A DNA stretch of 64,000 nucleotides from contig JANPWX010000168.1 in NCBI GenBank assembly GCA_024734555.1, forward strand, positions 316,425 through 380,424, given 5' to 3'. The stretch comes from Trochalopteron elliotii (taxonomy: Eukaryota > Chordata > Aves > Passeriformes > Leiothrichidae). The notes under the pieces were generated by a model, which saw only the letters and a program-made list of their open reading frames with translations, had not been told where the DNA came from and ran no database searches. A program made the position numbers and the translations under genes. Position 1 is the first letter of the stretch, and each line of letters starts with the position of its first letter. This document shows positions 27,902 through 41,400 of the stretch, piece by piece.

Positions 27902-30900
27902 AAGCAAGTGAATAACGAAGCAGGGTTTTCTTTCACTTGACAGGTTAATTCATGGAAGGTGCATGCAAATGTTTGCTTTTGGCTGGCAGGGTTGTTTTCT
28001 AAGTAAGTCCATACCCTCCTCACTGCCTGCAAGCATCTGGATTTCCCTCATGATTCCCAGGGACATTCAGCTTCCTTTCTCCCTGACCTCTTGGAAATGT
28101 ACAACACATAACAACTGTGTTCAGTTTGGTTTCCCAGCAGCATTAGGGTGTAGTGATACCTCAGGTACACAGTGTGTGACACGTTCAGTTGTGCTGGACA
28201 ATTTATTAAACCTTACTGTGCTTCATTAGTGTGTGCTTAATTAGTTTGCAGTTCAGCAGTGCATTGTTTTGCAATCTGCTACAGGTGGTATAATAGCATT
28301 TGATACTGTTGTTGGTACTGTAAAGACATGGAGATTTTTCTTTTAAATTCAAATTCCTCCAAGATTTTAGGTGATCTGAGGCATACGCTGTCACTGACAT
28401 ATTGCTAAAACATCACTAATATTGCATAATAGAGTTTTTTCTTTTCCATTTTTATGGAAAGCTTAACATTAGCTTATGACCCATATTTTTTAACTGTGAA
28501 CTTTGGGAATCTTCTGTCTTTCGCAACATTAAGTATTATTTATATTGACATATTCAGACATTCTAGTTATTAGACCATCTTTAGATCAGTTTTTCCTGAC
28601 CATTCCTGCTGTCTCAAAGGAATATGCATGCTCTTGAAAACATCTGAAATATAAACCATATGTACAAATACTTCTAATTTGCATGCACATGACCTTTTTT
28701 TGCTTATGCTCCAGCCCTTTATTGAATTCTCGGTTTCGTGAGAATAGAAATTGGAGTATTTAAAAGTTTTTAAACCAGAACGTGATGATGTGTTCATATC
28801 AAAATAGGTGGAGTATGCTTGCTAATATTCATAATTATTGCAGTTTCAACATTGTGTATACAAAAAGTGTTCAGCTAGGGAATTCCTTATTTCACTAAGA
28901 AAGCACATGAAATTCAAGTAGCTGCTTGTGTTCTTAAGTGACTAAAATACGATTCACAATTAATAATAAAAAACAGCATATCAGTTCAGAATTATTGTGT
29001 ATCACTGAAATGCTTACTGGGGAGGAATAAAAAGGTTCTGTCAGGTCCTATCCCTTTGTTTTCAGATAAATTTTGATTTATCCAAATTCATATATCCCCC
29101 TCCTAGCCTAGTCTTTGATGTAGGTTTTGGGGGGCATCTGCTGCAAAACCAGTGCTTTTTTTGTGAATGAATTGGTAAGGACTGTTTTACTCCTTCATAA
29201 ATTGTTTCCATTTTTAAAATCTTACAGCTCAAGGACTCTTTGGTTGATCAATGAGGGCAGCTCAAACAGTTCAGTAGATAACTGTGTTTGTTGCTTTCTT
29301 TGGGACATGGTTCTTTAATGAATTTGAATTAGATATACATTAAAGGCCCTCTAAAGAAGATGGGACCTACTTTTTAAGAAAACCATAGCCAGCTGTCTGA
29401 GAGGAAGAATGGTGAGATTAGCAGTGGCTGACAGTAGGTTGAGAGTGGGGAATAGTATTTTTTGGCTGTTCTCAAACCCAAAAACGACAGATGAGAGAGT
29501 GATGATCTACGCTGTATGAGTTTATTCCCAGATATTTCCCAGCTGACCTAAGTGAATAAAGTTTGGGTTTAGTTTAAACCCTTGCATCTTGTCTTTGTAT
29601 CTCTGTTTGGGAAAAAAGGAGTTTTACTCAGTGATCAGGATGTCCTACTGACATTAATACAAGTATTGGCTAGTTCAGTCAATTTTGTATTGGTAATACA
29701 TGAAGTAACCAAATAATGTTTGAGTGCAGCAGAGTTTCCAGCAGTTGACATGTCCATGGAGAAAACCAACACTGAAACACTGAACACATTTCAGTTTCCT
29801 GAATGTTAGAGTACATTGATAAGTGGGCAAGCAGAGAAATTTAAGAGTGGAAGAAATGCCTTAAAATGAAAGACATGAAGAGCTCCACTTGTTAAGTTTA
29901 TTAAAAAATCTAATTATATTCTGTAAGTATCTTTAAATTCAGAATATACTGGGTGAGTAGAGACTCTGTGATATCTCAGAGAGAAGCTTAGTAAGATCTC
30001 TTTGATGACACACCAGTAAATTCATAACCAAAGTGAAATACCTGTATTTTTTAGAATAAGGGTAAGAACTATGAGTAGAAAAGGCTTCCAAGGAAAGTAG
30101 CAGATTGTCCACGTACTCAGGAGTCAGATGCCTTTCTGGAAAGCAGCTTGGCCAAATACAGCTTGTGCTGTAATCAAGTGTGATTAGTTGGACTCCAAAT
30201 CATGTGATGCAAAGGCATTTAACCTCTTGTCACACAAGCTCAACACTAGATGAGATGACATAAGGGTCCCCCTGGTCCTTTAGGCCCAATATGAAAAATA
30301 TCAGTAATGAAAACCAGATAGTCATCTTGAAAATAAGATGTACGGGAAACAAACATCATACTTGGCAAGGATGCTACCAAACATGATTCAATAATACAGA
30401 AAATTGTATTTACAGGAATAAAAATACCTGGCTGTATGTGGATAAGAAAACAGTGTAAGGAAAAGCACTTTTTCTTTTTTCTCCCCTTTTTTACTTCTTT
30501 CTTTTTTTCATAGTGCCGTTGTGAAATACTTGGAGCAACACTATTGAAAATATGAAAGCACATTAGATAAGAATAAAAAGCACTTCTTCTTAAATGTAGG
30601 ACTATCTTGAATAGTCTGTCAATACTCTTGAATACTCTATCAGAGTCCAGGAGAGATTCTACCCTCTGTAGAGGTGCAGTGAACATTCTGCTTTCTTCTG
30701 TTGGGTGCAACAGGGCCTCTTCTGGAAGCAGATGCAAGATGGGTCAGTGTTCCAATGTCTGGCACAGAGCAAGAGTAAGAACTAACAAATAAACTGTACA
30801 CCACAGTGTCTGGACATATTTGACAGCAGTAGATGATAAGAGTCAGTGGGTTTTCTCAGTTATTTTTCAGCAAACCATTTTTCCTTGTTATGTTTCAAAG

Positions 30901-31689
30901 GAAGTAAGCAAGCTTGGTCCAAATACTGAGATTTACCATATTCAGTTCTTGGTAAGAATAGGAAATTATTTATTTTGAGGTATTCCTTTATTTGAGAGTA
31001 CTTGAAAAAATAATATCAAGTGAGTTGTTTTGGTTTTTATTTTTTTAAGAATGGCTTTTAACTTTCATGGTTGTAGCACATGTTGTTGTAACAACCACTT
31101 TGGGCCAAAAAACAGGTGATCATGCCTTGGAAAAAATGAAAACAAAAACTACCTTGCCCCAATTCTTGCCCCAGTTTGGATCATCTTTTTGAATGAACAC
31201 TGACTTGAAAACCATACACATCATTCATGTTTCAATAAGATTTGAAAACTTTGCAGCCGTAAGTAATTTTTTTCTTCATCTTTACTCCTGTAATCTCATC
31301 CATTGTTTTTGCTCATTGGAATTTTTCTCTCTCTGCTTTTCATTTTCCCCTCTCCATCTAAATAAACATTTTTTATTGGTGAACTAATATCTGATTTTCC
31401 TCTGGGAAAAGAGGTGCTGCAAATAAAATATGTTCCGGAATTTCAGGATATGAAAGCTTTTCAGCTCATTCTTCCTTAGAGATCTGTAGCTATAGGGAAA
31501 CCATGTTGAGCAGTGTAAATTTGTGGTCTCACAGCTACATCTAGCACAGCTTAGTTTAGAGTTCCTCTTTTTCCCTTGGCATTTACCTACAGGGGAGGGA
31601 ATACAGTATGTAATCATAATTCTCTGTTAATTTTGCGATATGAAATAATTGAGAAATTTCAATTAATTTCTTTTTTTTTTCTTTATTCT

Positions 31690-32080
31690 GTAGTTAACTG
31701 TGCCCAGTGCAGTGTAACACAGTAGAATCACCTCACCCTCAGAAGCAGTTGTCAGAAAAATATGGGCCTGCCTGGTAGAATGTATTAGCCCAATACATTG
31801 TCTCCATTTTATTATGAAGCTGCTGGGGAAGCTGTGATATACAGCACTGTCATTACAGATCTATTGTTAGAAGGGCTCTACAGTCTTCTGTGCACTGCCA
31901 TTAATTTATAGCAGTAAACAATATGTAGCCCTCCAACTGCAGCAAAGCAGAATCTTTTAATGAGGTGGATGTTATTACCACAATAAATCAGTGCATTCGT
32001 GTAATGTATAATTCAATGTGTGTATTCCCACTGTAACTTCTCTGAGTAAGCTGATAGTGTATCATTGTCAGTGCACAGCT
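31690..32080. promoter_or_regulatory. candidate conserved non-coding element
   Basis: A complex, non-repetitive stretch with words such as GCCATTAATTTATAGCAG (about 31898-31915), TTTTAATGAGGTGGATG and ACCACAATAAATCAG. These include homeodomain TAAT cores and a RUNX-like ACCACAA. It has no significant open frame and is not a recognisable repeat. Enhancer-like by composition only. Confidence 0.25.
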
Positions 32081-34026
32081 CCACAGTTCTTTTTTTTTTT
32101 TTTTTCCCCTAAGCTTTTTTCATTTGGGGACTTTTTTTTTATTTGCTTGCAAATAAATGTGACATGTCTTGATAGTTGCCCTGTTGCAGGCTTCAGAAAC
32201 CAACTGTAACAATAACAGCTAAAATCAATACTGTGGATTCTGGCTATATAGATCTCTGCATGATACCTTTTTTTTATTTTTTGAAAAGAGAATGGAATCA
32301 ATTCTAATTGGGTTTAGCTTTATATTCAAGGAATGTAATTCTATAACTATTGATTTGGGCTATACTCATTTGGAGAGTAATAATAGAGGCAGATAAAGAG
32401 AATACATAAAATGTTACAGAACCATACAGCACAACACTGTTCCTATTTTTAATTTGTATAATTTGTCTACCAATGACCTTCCTTCTTCTTTTTCTCCCTC
32501 AAGCATAGCTGAGCCTTTAGGGAAAATCAGTACAGATGGAGATTCCAAAATGGTTCTTGTAACAAAGAGACTTCTTGGAGTCAGTTTCATACTCCCCTGG
32601 AATAAATTTGCTAAATCAGATAAAAATCCTTTTATACAGGAACAACTTCTTTTAAAGGGTTGTATTTCAAATTAGTGAACTGCAAAAATAGTAATTAACC
32701 TAAGATGTTTTCCTTTATCCTACTGTAAAGTGAAAGCTGCTCTAAGTAAAAAAAGTAAGATTAGATTTTAGGTCATTCAAAGATCTAATCTGTCCTAGAA
32801 GAGAAAATACTTTGAAACTTGTGTGCCAAATTTCACGTGAGCTGCAAAGAAGCAGTTATTTGAATAAACATAATCTCAATAGCAGATAGAGTTTTTCACT
32901 TGAACTCTGCATGAATTAAAGACTTGGTTACTGATACTTTTGTTCAAGGACTTTTAGTTTTTCCTCACCTTGTAGTGTATTCTTAAGCATATTTATTCTT
33001 GAAGAGGAGAGAGAAGGAAATATTGTTTCATGTTTATTCTTATGTCTGAATCCATCCATTATCTGTATTGATGAACATAATTTACATTAATAACATACAG
33101 TATGCTCAATCTGTATATAAAATTGTATTGCTTACATATTTTGCATATATATCCAAAGATATTATAGAATTCTTACAGCATTTTACATGTGAAATTGCTA
33201 AATTCACTTTTGGATTTCTCAGTGATTTGTGTGACCTATACTCATGTTTTTTCAAATCATTTATACAAAAGTCTGCTGAGGAAATGCACAGCTATGGATA
33301 GCAAAATATTATGTTTCCTACTTTTAAATAAATCTCTGGGTGTTTATATTCTAGGTAAGCACTGAACGAAGAATAATAGTATTGGTTAAAGTGTGATAGA
33401 CATTTTTAGTCATACATATGTTGTTTCTTTTATATCAATATTTTATATAGAAATTCTGGTCTTTCATTTGTCTGTTTCAAACTTCAAGATTCTATGAATT
33501 AAGTAAAACTTGGCTTGAAGTGGTAAATAGAAAGCATAGAAACAAGAATAGTAATATCAAAATTCCAAGTCCACTGTTAATGTTCTGCCACCCCATCAAT
33601 CACTACTTTTTTCTCAAAAAAAAATCCAAAGAGGTATTTCTCAGTGTTGCTTACTATTTGCTTAATAGTGTATCCAACATGCACACATATCCTCAGGCAC
33701 CCAAGTTAAACAACACTTTGTCCCAGACATTCCGCTGTGAATTGGATGGATTCAGTGACTTGAATCAGCAGAAAATGGAGCCTGTATTAATGCAGAGGAG
33801 ATTTTTCCAACCAGCCGTGTGTGTGTGCATAGAATCCTGGTTCCAAGTGCACAGATCTCCTCAGGTGCTTACAGGAACCAACATCTGCTTCTGCAAAGCA
33901 CCAAACCCAGTCTTCTCCATGCATGCTAATAATTCTAGTTACCAAAAAGAGGCAAGGGGAGTATGCTGTGATAGTATTCACATTAATCTTCTTTGCCTAA
34001 TGAGTTTATTTTTGCCAACCTTGCAG

Positions 34027-34167
34027 CCTGTTGGAGCTCTGAACCCAAAGAGAGCAGCGTTCTTTGCCGAGAGATACGAATCGTGGGAAGACGATCAGGT
34101 CCCAAAATTTCACTACGGCACTCATTATTCAACAGCAAGTTTTGCACTCACGTGGTTGCTAAGGATT
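34027..34167 (+). CDS. LRBA: LRBA exon: BEACH domain, GALNPKR and HY-THYS segment
   Basis: The exon has 141 bases, 47 whole codons (phase 0 at both ends). The acceptor is CAACCTTGCAG ending at 34026, and the donor is GATT|GTAAGT after 34167, a near-consensus match to U1. The peptide starts PVGALNPKRAAFFAERYE and continues SWEDDQVPKFHYGTHYST then ASFALTWLLRI. 'P(I/V)GALNPKR', 'RYESW' and 'HYGTHYS(S/T)' are core BEACH motifs; the latter lines the domain's central groove. FHYGTHYS with F and G is LRBA-type. The frame stays open about 500 bases upstream into the intron (from about 33520), but that part has no ATG at its start and no similarity, and the good acceptor fixes the exon start here. Confidence 0.97.
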
Positions 34168-35329
34168 GTAAGTATAGCTCTTAAAAAGGCTTTTCCTTTA
34201 AATTACAATGAAAGCAATAAATATTTAAACTAAAACTGAATGGTATATGAGAGTACTGAAATTTTCTAGTAATTGCAACCAGGAGCATAGGACAAATGTT
34301 CAAACGGAAAGTTTCAGTTTTTTCTGGTACAGCCTTTTCAAATCAGTAAAGCTTTTTCTCCTTAAAAATTGCTTTTTAGTGTACATACTTCTTTAAACAT
34401 GGTTAACTTCCCTTCCTTGCATATTTTCTGACCAAGTACCAAGCATTTGTGGTTCTTAATTAATGTATTTAATTTTCTCCTCCTAATGAGTGTGAGGTGG
34501 TTTCTGATGTTCATGAAGTTCTGTGATGTAAGTAATTAATTTTTTAAAATCTGCTACAGTTTATATGGAAGTAACTTTGAGCTGCTACATATTGATAATG
34601 TATTGGTTAAACAATGCATTTTTCAATAAAATTGAAAGGCGATTTATCTCCTAGGAAGTAATTTCTTTGGGAAAGCATTAGCAGCACATCATTAATTAAA
34701 GCGTGTTAGAATGTACAAGCATACATAAACCCTTGAAGTAATTTATAGTGCTTAGCTAATTTCAAGCAATTATCCACTAATATGTGCTTAAGTGTTCTTT
34801 AACTAAGAGGAGGCTTTTAAATCTTCCAAACATTTTTCTAAATCATAAATTATATATGAAACAATAACGGTCCTAAAGCTCTCAGTATTGAATGCTGCCT
34901 TTTAGATTAACAGATCACCTTGAACAAAGTAAAACACGTTATTTTTGTTACATGCTAGTTTAATAAATATCTAAGGCATCTGAGCTTTTTCATGTTGTTG
35001 AGAGGAGAGCAATTTGTGTCACAACTGACACAAACTGTAGTTTCTACTTCAGCCTCTGAGTATTTTCTTTTGGTTTTATCTGCTTTTCTTTATCTGAGTA
35101 TGTGTGCATGGAGTAAGATTAAAAAGCATTTTATTAAACAAACAAGCATCAGTTTGTATTTCTCTTTCTTAAGTAACAGAATTAACCCTTTGCTATTAGT
35201 CATGTGTTTGCCAGAAAAACAGCGTCATTCACAACCAGACCCCAAAAGAATGATAATTTCCTTGTTTTACCCTGAAATTTCTGAAGAGATGCATTGTTTG
35301 TTTGAATTAATCTTTTTATATGTATTTAG
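34168..35329 (+). other. LRBA: LRBA intron, phase 0, 1,162 bases
   Basis: Bounded by GTAAGT at 34168 and TATTTAG at 35329. Its middle part (about 34440-34850) is AT-rich, non-repetitive and dense in homeodomain-like motifs; see the separate entry. A 120-codon plus frame at 34992-35354 only grazes the next exon, in a different frame. Confidence 0.9.
34440..34850. promoter_or_regulatory. candidate conserved non-coding element in short intron
   Basis: Contains AAGTAATTAATTTTTT (34530-34545), CATCATTAATTAAAGCG (about 34688-34704) and AGCAATTATCC (about 34766-34776), that is, several TAATTA cores, with no repeat structure and no coding frame. Judged enhancer-like by motif density only; AT-rich chance is a real alternative. 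Confidence 0.2.
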
Positions 35330-35449
35330 GAACCCTTCACAACACTTTTCCTAAATCTACAAGGTGGGAAGTTTGATCATGCAGACAGGACGTTTTCATC
35401 CATTTCAAGAGCATGGCGCAACAGTCAGCGTGACACTTCTGACATCAAG
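35330..35449 (+). CDS. LRBA: LRBA exon: BEACH domain, EPFTT and [10 protein letters not shown] segment
   Basis: The exon has 120 bases, 40 whole codons (phase 0 at both ends). The acceptor is ATATGTATTTAG ending at 35329, with only a modest pyrimidine tract, and the donor is CAAG|GTAAAA after 35449. The peptide reads [18 protein letters not shown] then [18 protein letters not shown] then SDIK. 'EPF(T/A)--(F/L)--LQ-GKFD--DR-F-S(I/V)--(S/A)W' and the following 'SD(I/V)KELIPEF' are universal BEACH features. The [11 protein letters not shown] form matches LRBA, where NBEA has an asparagine-aspartate version. The residue after PFTT is leucine here, whereas I recall tyrosine in human LRBA. Confidence 0.97.
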
Positions 35450-38400
35450 GTAAAAACATTTCCTGGAAAGTATTAACATATTTTTTACTGCATCTGCCTT
35501 GATTGTAGCTGGCAGTGTAGGATGGAAGGAAGAAGACTGGGAGCCATCCCATCATTTGGGAAAAGATGTGAAGGAGATGACACGTGGTTTTACTTTTGGC
35601 AGAATATTTCAGTGAATTCTTTTGTAAAAGTGGAACAAATATTTTTAGCCCTGATTTTGAACTGGGGAGAAAAAAAAAGGAGACAAGGATGCTGACAGTG
35701 CTGGGAAAGGTCAAATCCAAGCAGGTAAATTAATATCAGAGTCGAGTTTTTTTAATGGAAGGAAGAATGGACAAGTGTAATGTGGAGAAAATCAGGATCT
35801 AGCTCAAGGATGTCATGCAACCAGCAAGAGACCTAAGTGACACAAAATCATTCACTCATATTTATGGTGAGCAGACAATTTAGGAAAGGGTTGATTTGCA
35901 AATTAATGGAATGCAAAAATTATCAACTGACAATGTTGAAAAAGGGATATCTTTCTTGCTTCCGTGAGTCCCCACCAATAGAATCAATGGCAGTCAGTGA
36001 CAAGTGATTAATACCACTTAGGAAAAGATATACTGTCCATATGAAATTGGAAAAGAAGAGTTTAGAAGTTACAAACAGAATAGATTTTTTTCAAATGAAT
36101 TAATTGGTCATTATGGGCTTAATTTCCTTGTAACCCGCAAGATTGGCAGATGGAATTTCAAAGTGCATTTTTGAGGTTTTTTTTGAGAAATGGAGAAGGA
36201 GAAAGATATCAGTAGTGGACAAATAAAGTATTTAATATAGAGAAAAAAAAAAAGGGAGCCAAGAAATTATGAGGTGAGTTTATCTACAATTCACAGAAAA
36301 ATACTTAGGCAAATAATCAGACTGTGTTTAAGTGCCAGGAAGATAGCTTGGAGACAAGCAAATGAAACACATGTTTATCAAGAAGAGATTATGTCAAAGC
36401 AATCACAGTTTCTGATGAGAAAAGGTAACAGACCTTCTGAGCAGAGGAGAAGCAGATGATGATCTTAGTTTTTTACATTGTCTTATGAGTGAGCTGGGAT
36501 TACTCTGTCTAAAAGAATCCCCTGTATTTGGAGAATAGCTACCAGCAGTTCATTATTAAAATTGAAAGATGTACTGAGCAGGATTCTTCTTGATAATAAC
36601 AGGTTAGGCCTCAATCTCCACTGATACTATATTGGGAGGTATGGGAAGTGTAGTGAAACGGGTAATGCTTTTTGCAGAAGGGAAAGATTATTGTGGAAAA
36701 GTGTTAGGTTAAGTTTATTAGGGAAAAGTAATAATTGTAATTTTCATGCAAGTTCTCATAGAGTTGTAACACAAGGAACAATCTACTGTGGAAAAAAAGA
36801 AAAAATATTTAGGGTTCTAGTTCATCACCAGTGAATATGAATTGACAGAATTATGGTATAAAAATAGTGAATAACATTTCATGGAAGATATGTCTACAGG
36901 AAATAATGGAAATTTCAAAATGTGTGACAAAAAATCTTCACTTATGCCCACCCTTTGATTTGGTCTGAGCTGGAATATTACACCCATAGTTGTAGGCTAG
37001 TTGGAGAGAATCTGCACTGGAACAATTATAACAATGCAAGGTCTTGAATATAAAATGCAGGGAAAGATTGAGTAGCTATGCTTATTTTTCTTCTAAAGCA
37101 GAGCAAATTGAGGAGGAACTTGTGTCCTTCTATTGCGTGGAGACTGCTGTAAGAAAAAAAAGGAAAAAAGTCTCTGCTGCTCATTGATAAGATAGGAATT
37201 AATTGTCTTAAATATCAGGGAGATTTTGGTTAGAATCAAAGTGACCTTCCTAACAGAAAAATAAAATCAATGAATGTTTCCCTGGCAATCAGTATAGGGA
37301 GGGGTTTTCAGAAATGCTTGGGTAACTTTTGGAAATGATAGATGTGCAAGCTGGTGCTGCTGTTAGAGGCATCCCTACTGGGAAGGATGAGCTCTGGAGT
37401 TGCTTACAGCTTCCTGAGACTGTGAGTTGCTGTGAATTACATGATGCTGCTGTGAAGCATCTGAGTGAGTATTGATTGACTACAGAAGTCTATTGGTGAG
37501 CTTGGATGAGCAACCAGGAAGGGGGATGAGATTAAGATTTCCACAGGACATGTTTAAAGAATTAGAAAGGAATGTGTTTAAATGTTTCCATCTTCACTGG
37601 AAATACTTTTATTCCCCATATTTCAATATAGCTGTGAAAACCAAGTTTCCTGATACCTGGTGCTCTACCTTGCAAGTGTTTATGAAATACATGACTAAAT
37701 GCAGAGCACATATTCTACATGCAGAATTGAAATGTTTTAGCCTCCTATTGCTTGAATGTGTTTGGTTGACTCATGCATGGAAGAGCCTGAAGAAAGTGGA
37801 ACACGTAATTTTGCCCCTTAAGTTATTAGCAAATAGGGGGCACAAAGGAAAAAGGAAGGGTTTGTTCTTCTTCCAGCTGAAAAAAATGTGATGCTTAGAA
37901 CCATTGAGCTGATTATAAGATGTGACTTCTCCTTGCTCTTGTGTGGAAAGGATGACTGTAGTTACTGATGCTGCTGTCCTAAGATTATTGTTAATCTTAA
38001 CTGGAAGCACTGTATGTTAAGGGAGGACTAACAGGAGCTGGCTTTGGAAAGAAAGTCTTGCTGGCTGGTATCACTTCAGCAGAGAAAGCTGAAGCATATG
38101 TGTGGTCACAACCAATCTGTGTCAGTATCCTGGGAAAGCCTCAGATCGATGATCAAAGCACGAATCCAGTGCTCCTCTGTAGAATAACCTTTGCTTGAAC
38201 CTCACAGATTTTGATTTCAAGAGGTGATATGTTGCATAAAATTCAATTTCCTAGTTCTTCCTATCCATTTATTTGAGCAATGCAAATTAAAAATCCTTTG
38301 GAAGTTTGCTAGTGTCTCACTACCACTCTGGCATTATTTACTAATTAGCTTAGGACTGGTGCCTTTAAATGATTGACCATGTGTTTTTAAGTTAAATATT

Positions 38401-41400
38401 CTGCACTAAAGAATACTGAATGTATTTCAACTCTGTGAGAGTACCACTTGGTACTTTCAAAGTACTATATAGGCATGACCATTAACTCAGTTACTTCTTA
38501 ATTGACATTATTGGTGCAAACAATCCTGGTTAGTTTTGTTAACAGTACAGAAAAAGCAAACCTGGATGGCCTGGCAGTATTTGCCTGCACTTGTTCAGCA
38601 GCAATTTTTCCTTCTGGTTTGGCAGCTAACTTGTTGCAATGAATTTATTTCTCATATTTACAACAGCATAATTGTAGCCCATGTTGCACTTTGTATGTAT
38701 TTTCCCTTTTTCCACTATAGTTTGCTGGTTGTCTTCAGGTTTATTTGTTTTGTTTGTTTGTTTAGGGTTTTTTTGGTTTTTTTTTTAGTACCATATATAC
38801 AGATTTCAAGATCAGCTGAAGCCCTCTTGCTGTCCTCCAAACAGCTGTGTAGCCTTCTCAGTGTCATCTGGAATTTTACTTCTGCACCTTTTATGCCAGG
38901 CCATTAATGAGATTATTGACTGGTATTAAGAGCAGGGCAGACTCCATTACCATGTCCTCCCAGTCTGACAGTGAACTATTGATAAGTGCTCTTGGAATAT
39001 GGATTTCCATCTTGGCTCCTCCCACATTATTGTAACCCAATCCCATTTCCATTCCCTAGTTTGCTTGTAGGAATGTCATGGGAGACTGGGGCAGTCTCAG
39101 GGGTCTTTCTCAAAAATAAAGCAACACCTTGCCACTTTTTCTTTCACCATCCACTACTGCAGCTTCCTTTTGAAAAGAAAATTAGATTGTTTTAATGTAA
39201 TTGATTTTTTCCACAATTTTTAACCAAGCTACAGTCACTAGATAGAGCTCTGTACTGTTTTTGATGCCTTTTCCTCCTCTGCCTTGTGTTTGTTTCTTTT
39301 TCATGTGCTTAGGGTTGCTTGTGGTGAATTTGATTACTTTTTGTTCAAAAAGAGATGTTAGGAGACCATAATATTAAAGAAAACATTAGTAGAGTCCAAT
39401 TACATTGTTCTAGATTGTTCCACCATAAAATGGGCACTAATTTGTGAAATCCTGTGATGTGACACACAGCTGTGGCAGCTATTGTAAGGCTGGGGGAATG
39501 GTACTGAATATCTGAATTTTTATCTCATATAGGTGTTTTTGGCAAATCATGATCCTCATAGCATTAAACAGCTGAATTTTAGGTACAGAACTGCTGTTTT
39601 GGCAAGTTAACTTTATTGTAAAACTCATTAGCAGCACATATTTTTAGACAGTTTTGCTTTAAATCAAGCTTCACGTTTAAAGTTTCAAAAGTTACTAGAA
39701 TAAAGTTGCTGTAAAACTGGCAACATGACCTTTGTATAGGAGAAATTTCATGTCATAGTAGTCACAAAAAGAGCAAAGACCACCAAAATTCAGAAGCAGG
39801 TACCTAGAAATTCACATTTTTAATCATAAACTCCAAGTCTGGTGTAGTAAAATGTTTAACATATTTAGGATGCAGATGTTTGGTTTTCATAAAAGATTTG
39901 GTCTTGTGTAAAATCGTGCTGAGATCCATGATAAGAAAATACTTCCTTGAGTTTTAAAAAAATAAAGAAAGTATATTCTAAATTCAGTCAGATCTGGCAG
40001 GGTAATCTGTGGGAATTGCAGTAGTTAAAAATGCAGACATCTGGATGTGTGGATCAGAAAGTTCCATCTAGTATCTGTGATCTGCTTCTTTTATAGCTTG
40101 CCATGTTTGTATTGAAAATTGAGCAAATGGTTTCAATATCTGCTCCAAACTCCTTGTGTAGGTGTTTAAACAACAAATTTAGAGTAAGTTATGGGCAAGT
40201 TTTCTGAAGTCCAAAGGAGAAGGAATGTAGTTATATATGCAACTTTTTCCTCTTTCTCTGTCAAATTAACCTGAATTCCCTAGTATATAAATATGGACAA
40301 TACATACCATTAAATAATTTTACTGAGATTCTAAGTAAAAAGTAAAATATTTTATAATATATATATACATATTCCCAGCAGTCTTGAAAATTATTTCATT
40401 GAAAAAATGAAATTTGAATTAATTTCATAGATTAGTGTATATTTCTTGAATGCCACTTAAGTCCCTAACAGAAGAAATAAAGTGTGGCAATATGAATAGA
40501 AGTCTAGACTTCTAATATGCATTTTTATTATTCTGCTTGACAGGTTATATATAGACTTAATATTGCTTAACATGATTGTGAAATAATTCAGTTTGAAAAT
40601 TTGGTATCTTATAAATGGTTTAATAGGATTAGGGATCTGTCATTGTTTCTAGACACCTTTGGAGATCATATAACTCTGCTTGAAAATGCATCAGTTATTT
40701 TCTGAATGAAAGAAAAAACATTTAATTGCATTAATGAAACAAAGTATCTAGTATTAATTCTTTTGTGCATGGTGGCCTCTATGAAAATAAATTATCACTG
40801 TTAAACTGACATCCTGTTGATACTGCATTTTTGTTAAAAAATATTTTTAGTGAATTTTCTTTAGGAATCATTGTTTTCATATGCTATAGGACAATTTTTA
40901 TTAGAGAAAAATTGTACTTTAGTTATATGCAGAATTTTATAAATGTTTTTAATAAGAATCCTGATATGGCAGGGTTTTTTTTTTAAGTAAATACTGTGTG
41001 TTAGATTTGTGTTGATATTGTCTGTGAGTTCCTTCATCAGTTGTAGTGAAAAAGCATGGCAGAACGACTGAAGTCCATAAGGGTGTCTTGTCTCTACCTT
41101 GTAGAAATGGTGAATTCCAACAGGGAAATTTCAGACAGTAATTTCCAAACACAATTTCTGAAACAAGAACTTCAACAAATCATAGAGATGTTTTGGCTTT
41201 TTCTGTGAAATTTAAACAAAAGAAATGTGAGGCAGTTTTACCATTTCTGTACATGTGCTGAGTGTGAAAAATTTCAGAAGGAATTCAGGCAGCAGAGTTA
41301 GAAAAAGTATGGAGGCAAACAAAACTTTGAGTTGGAAGGGAGGACCTCCAGATGGAATAAAACTAAATTGACTAGAATCCTTTAGTTTGCAAAAAGAGAC

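Noticed and set aside
30246..30737. 163-codon minus-strand open frame
   Set aside because: No recognisable domain, a lysine-rich stretch from an A/T-rich run, no CpG or codon-use sign of coding, no splice context. Taken as chance.
33520..34233. 237-codon frame as a stand-alone gene
   Set aside because: Its recognisable part is solely the BEACH exon at 34027-34167; the rest is intron on both sides.
37472..37891. 139-codon plus-strand open frame in the 9.4 kb intron
   Set aside because: No family similarity and no flanking acceptor and donor consistent with LRBA phase; the neighbouring exons join seamlessly without it.
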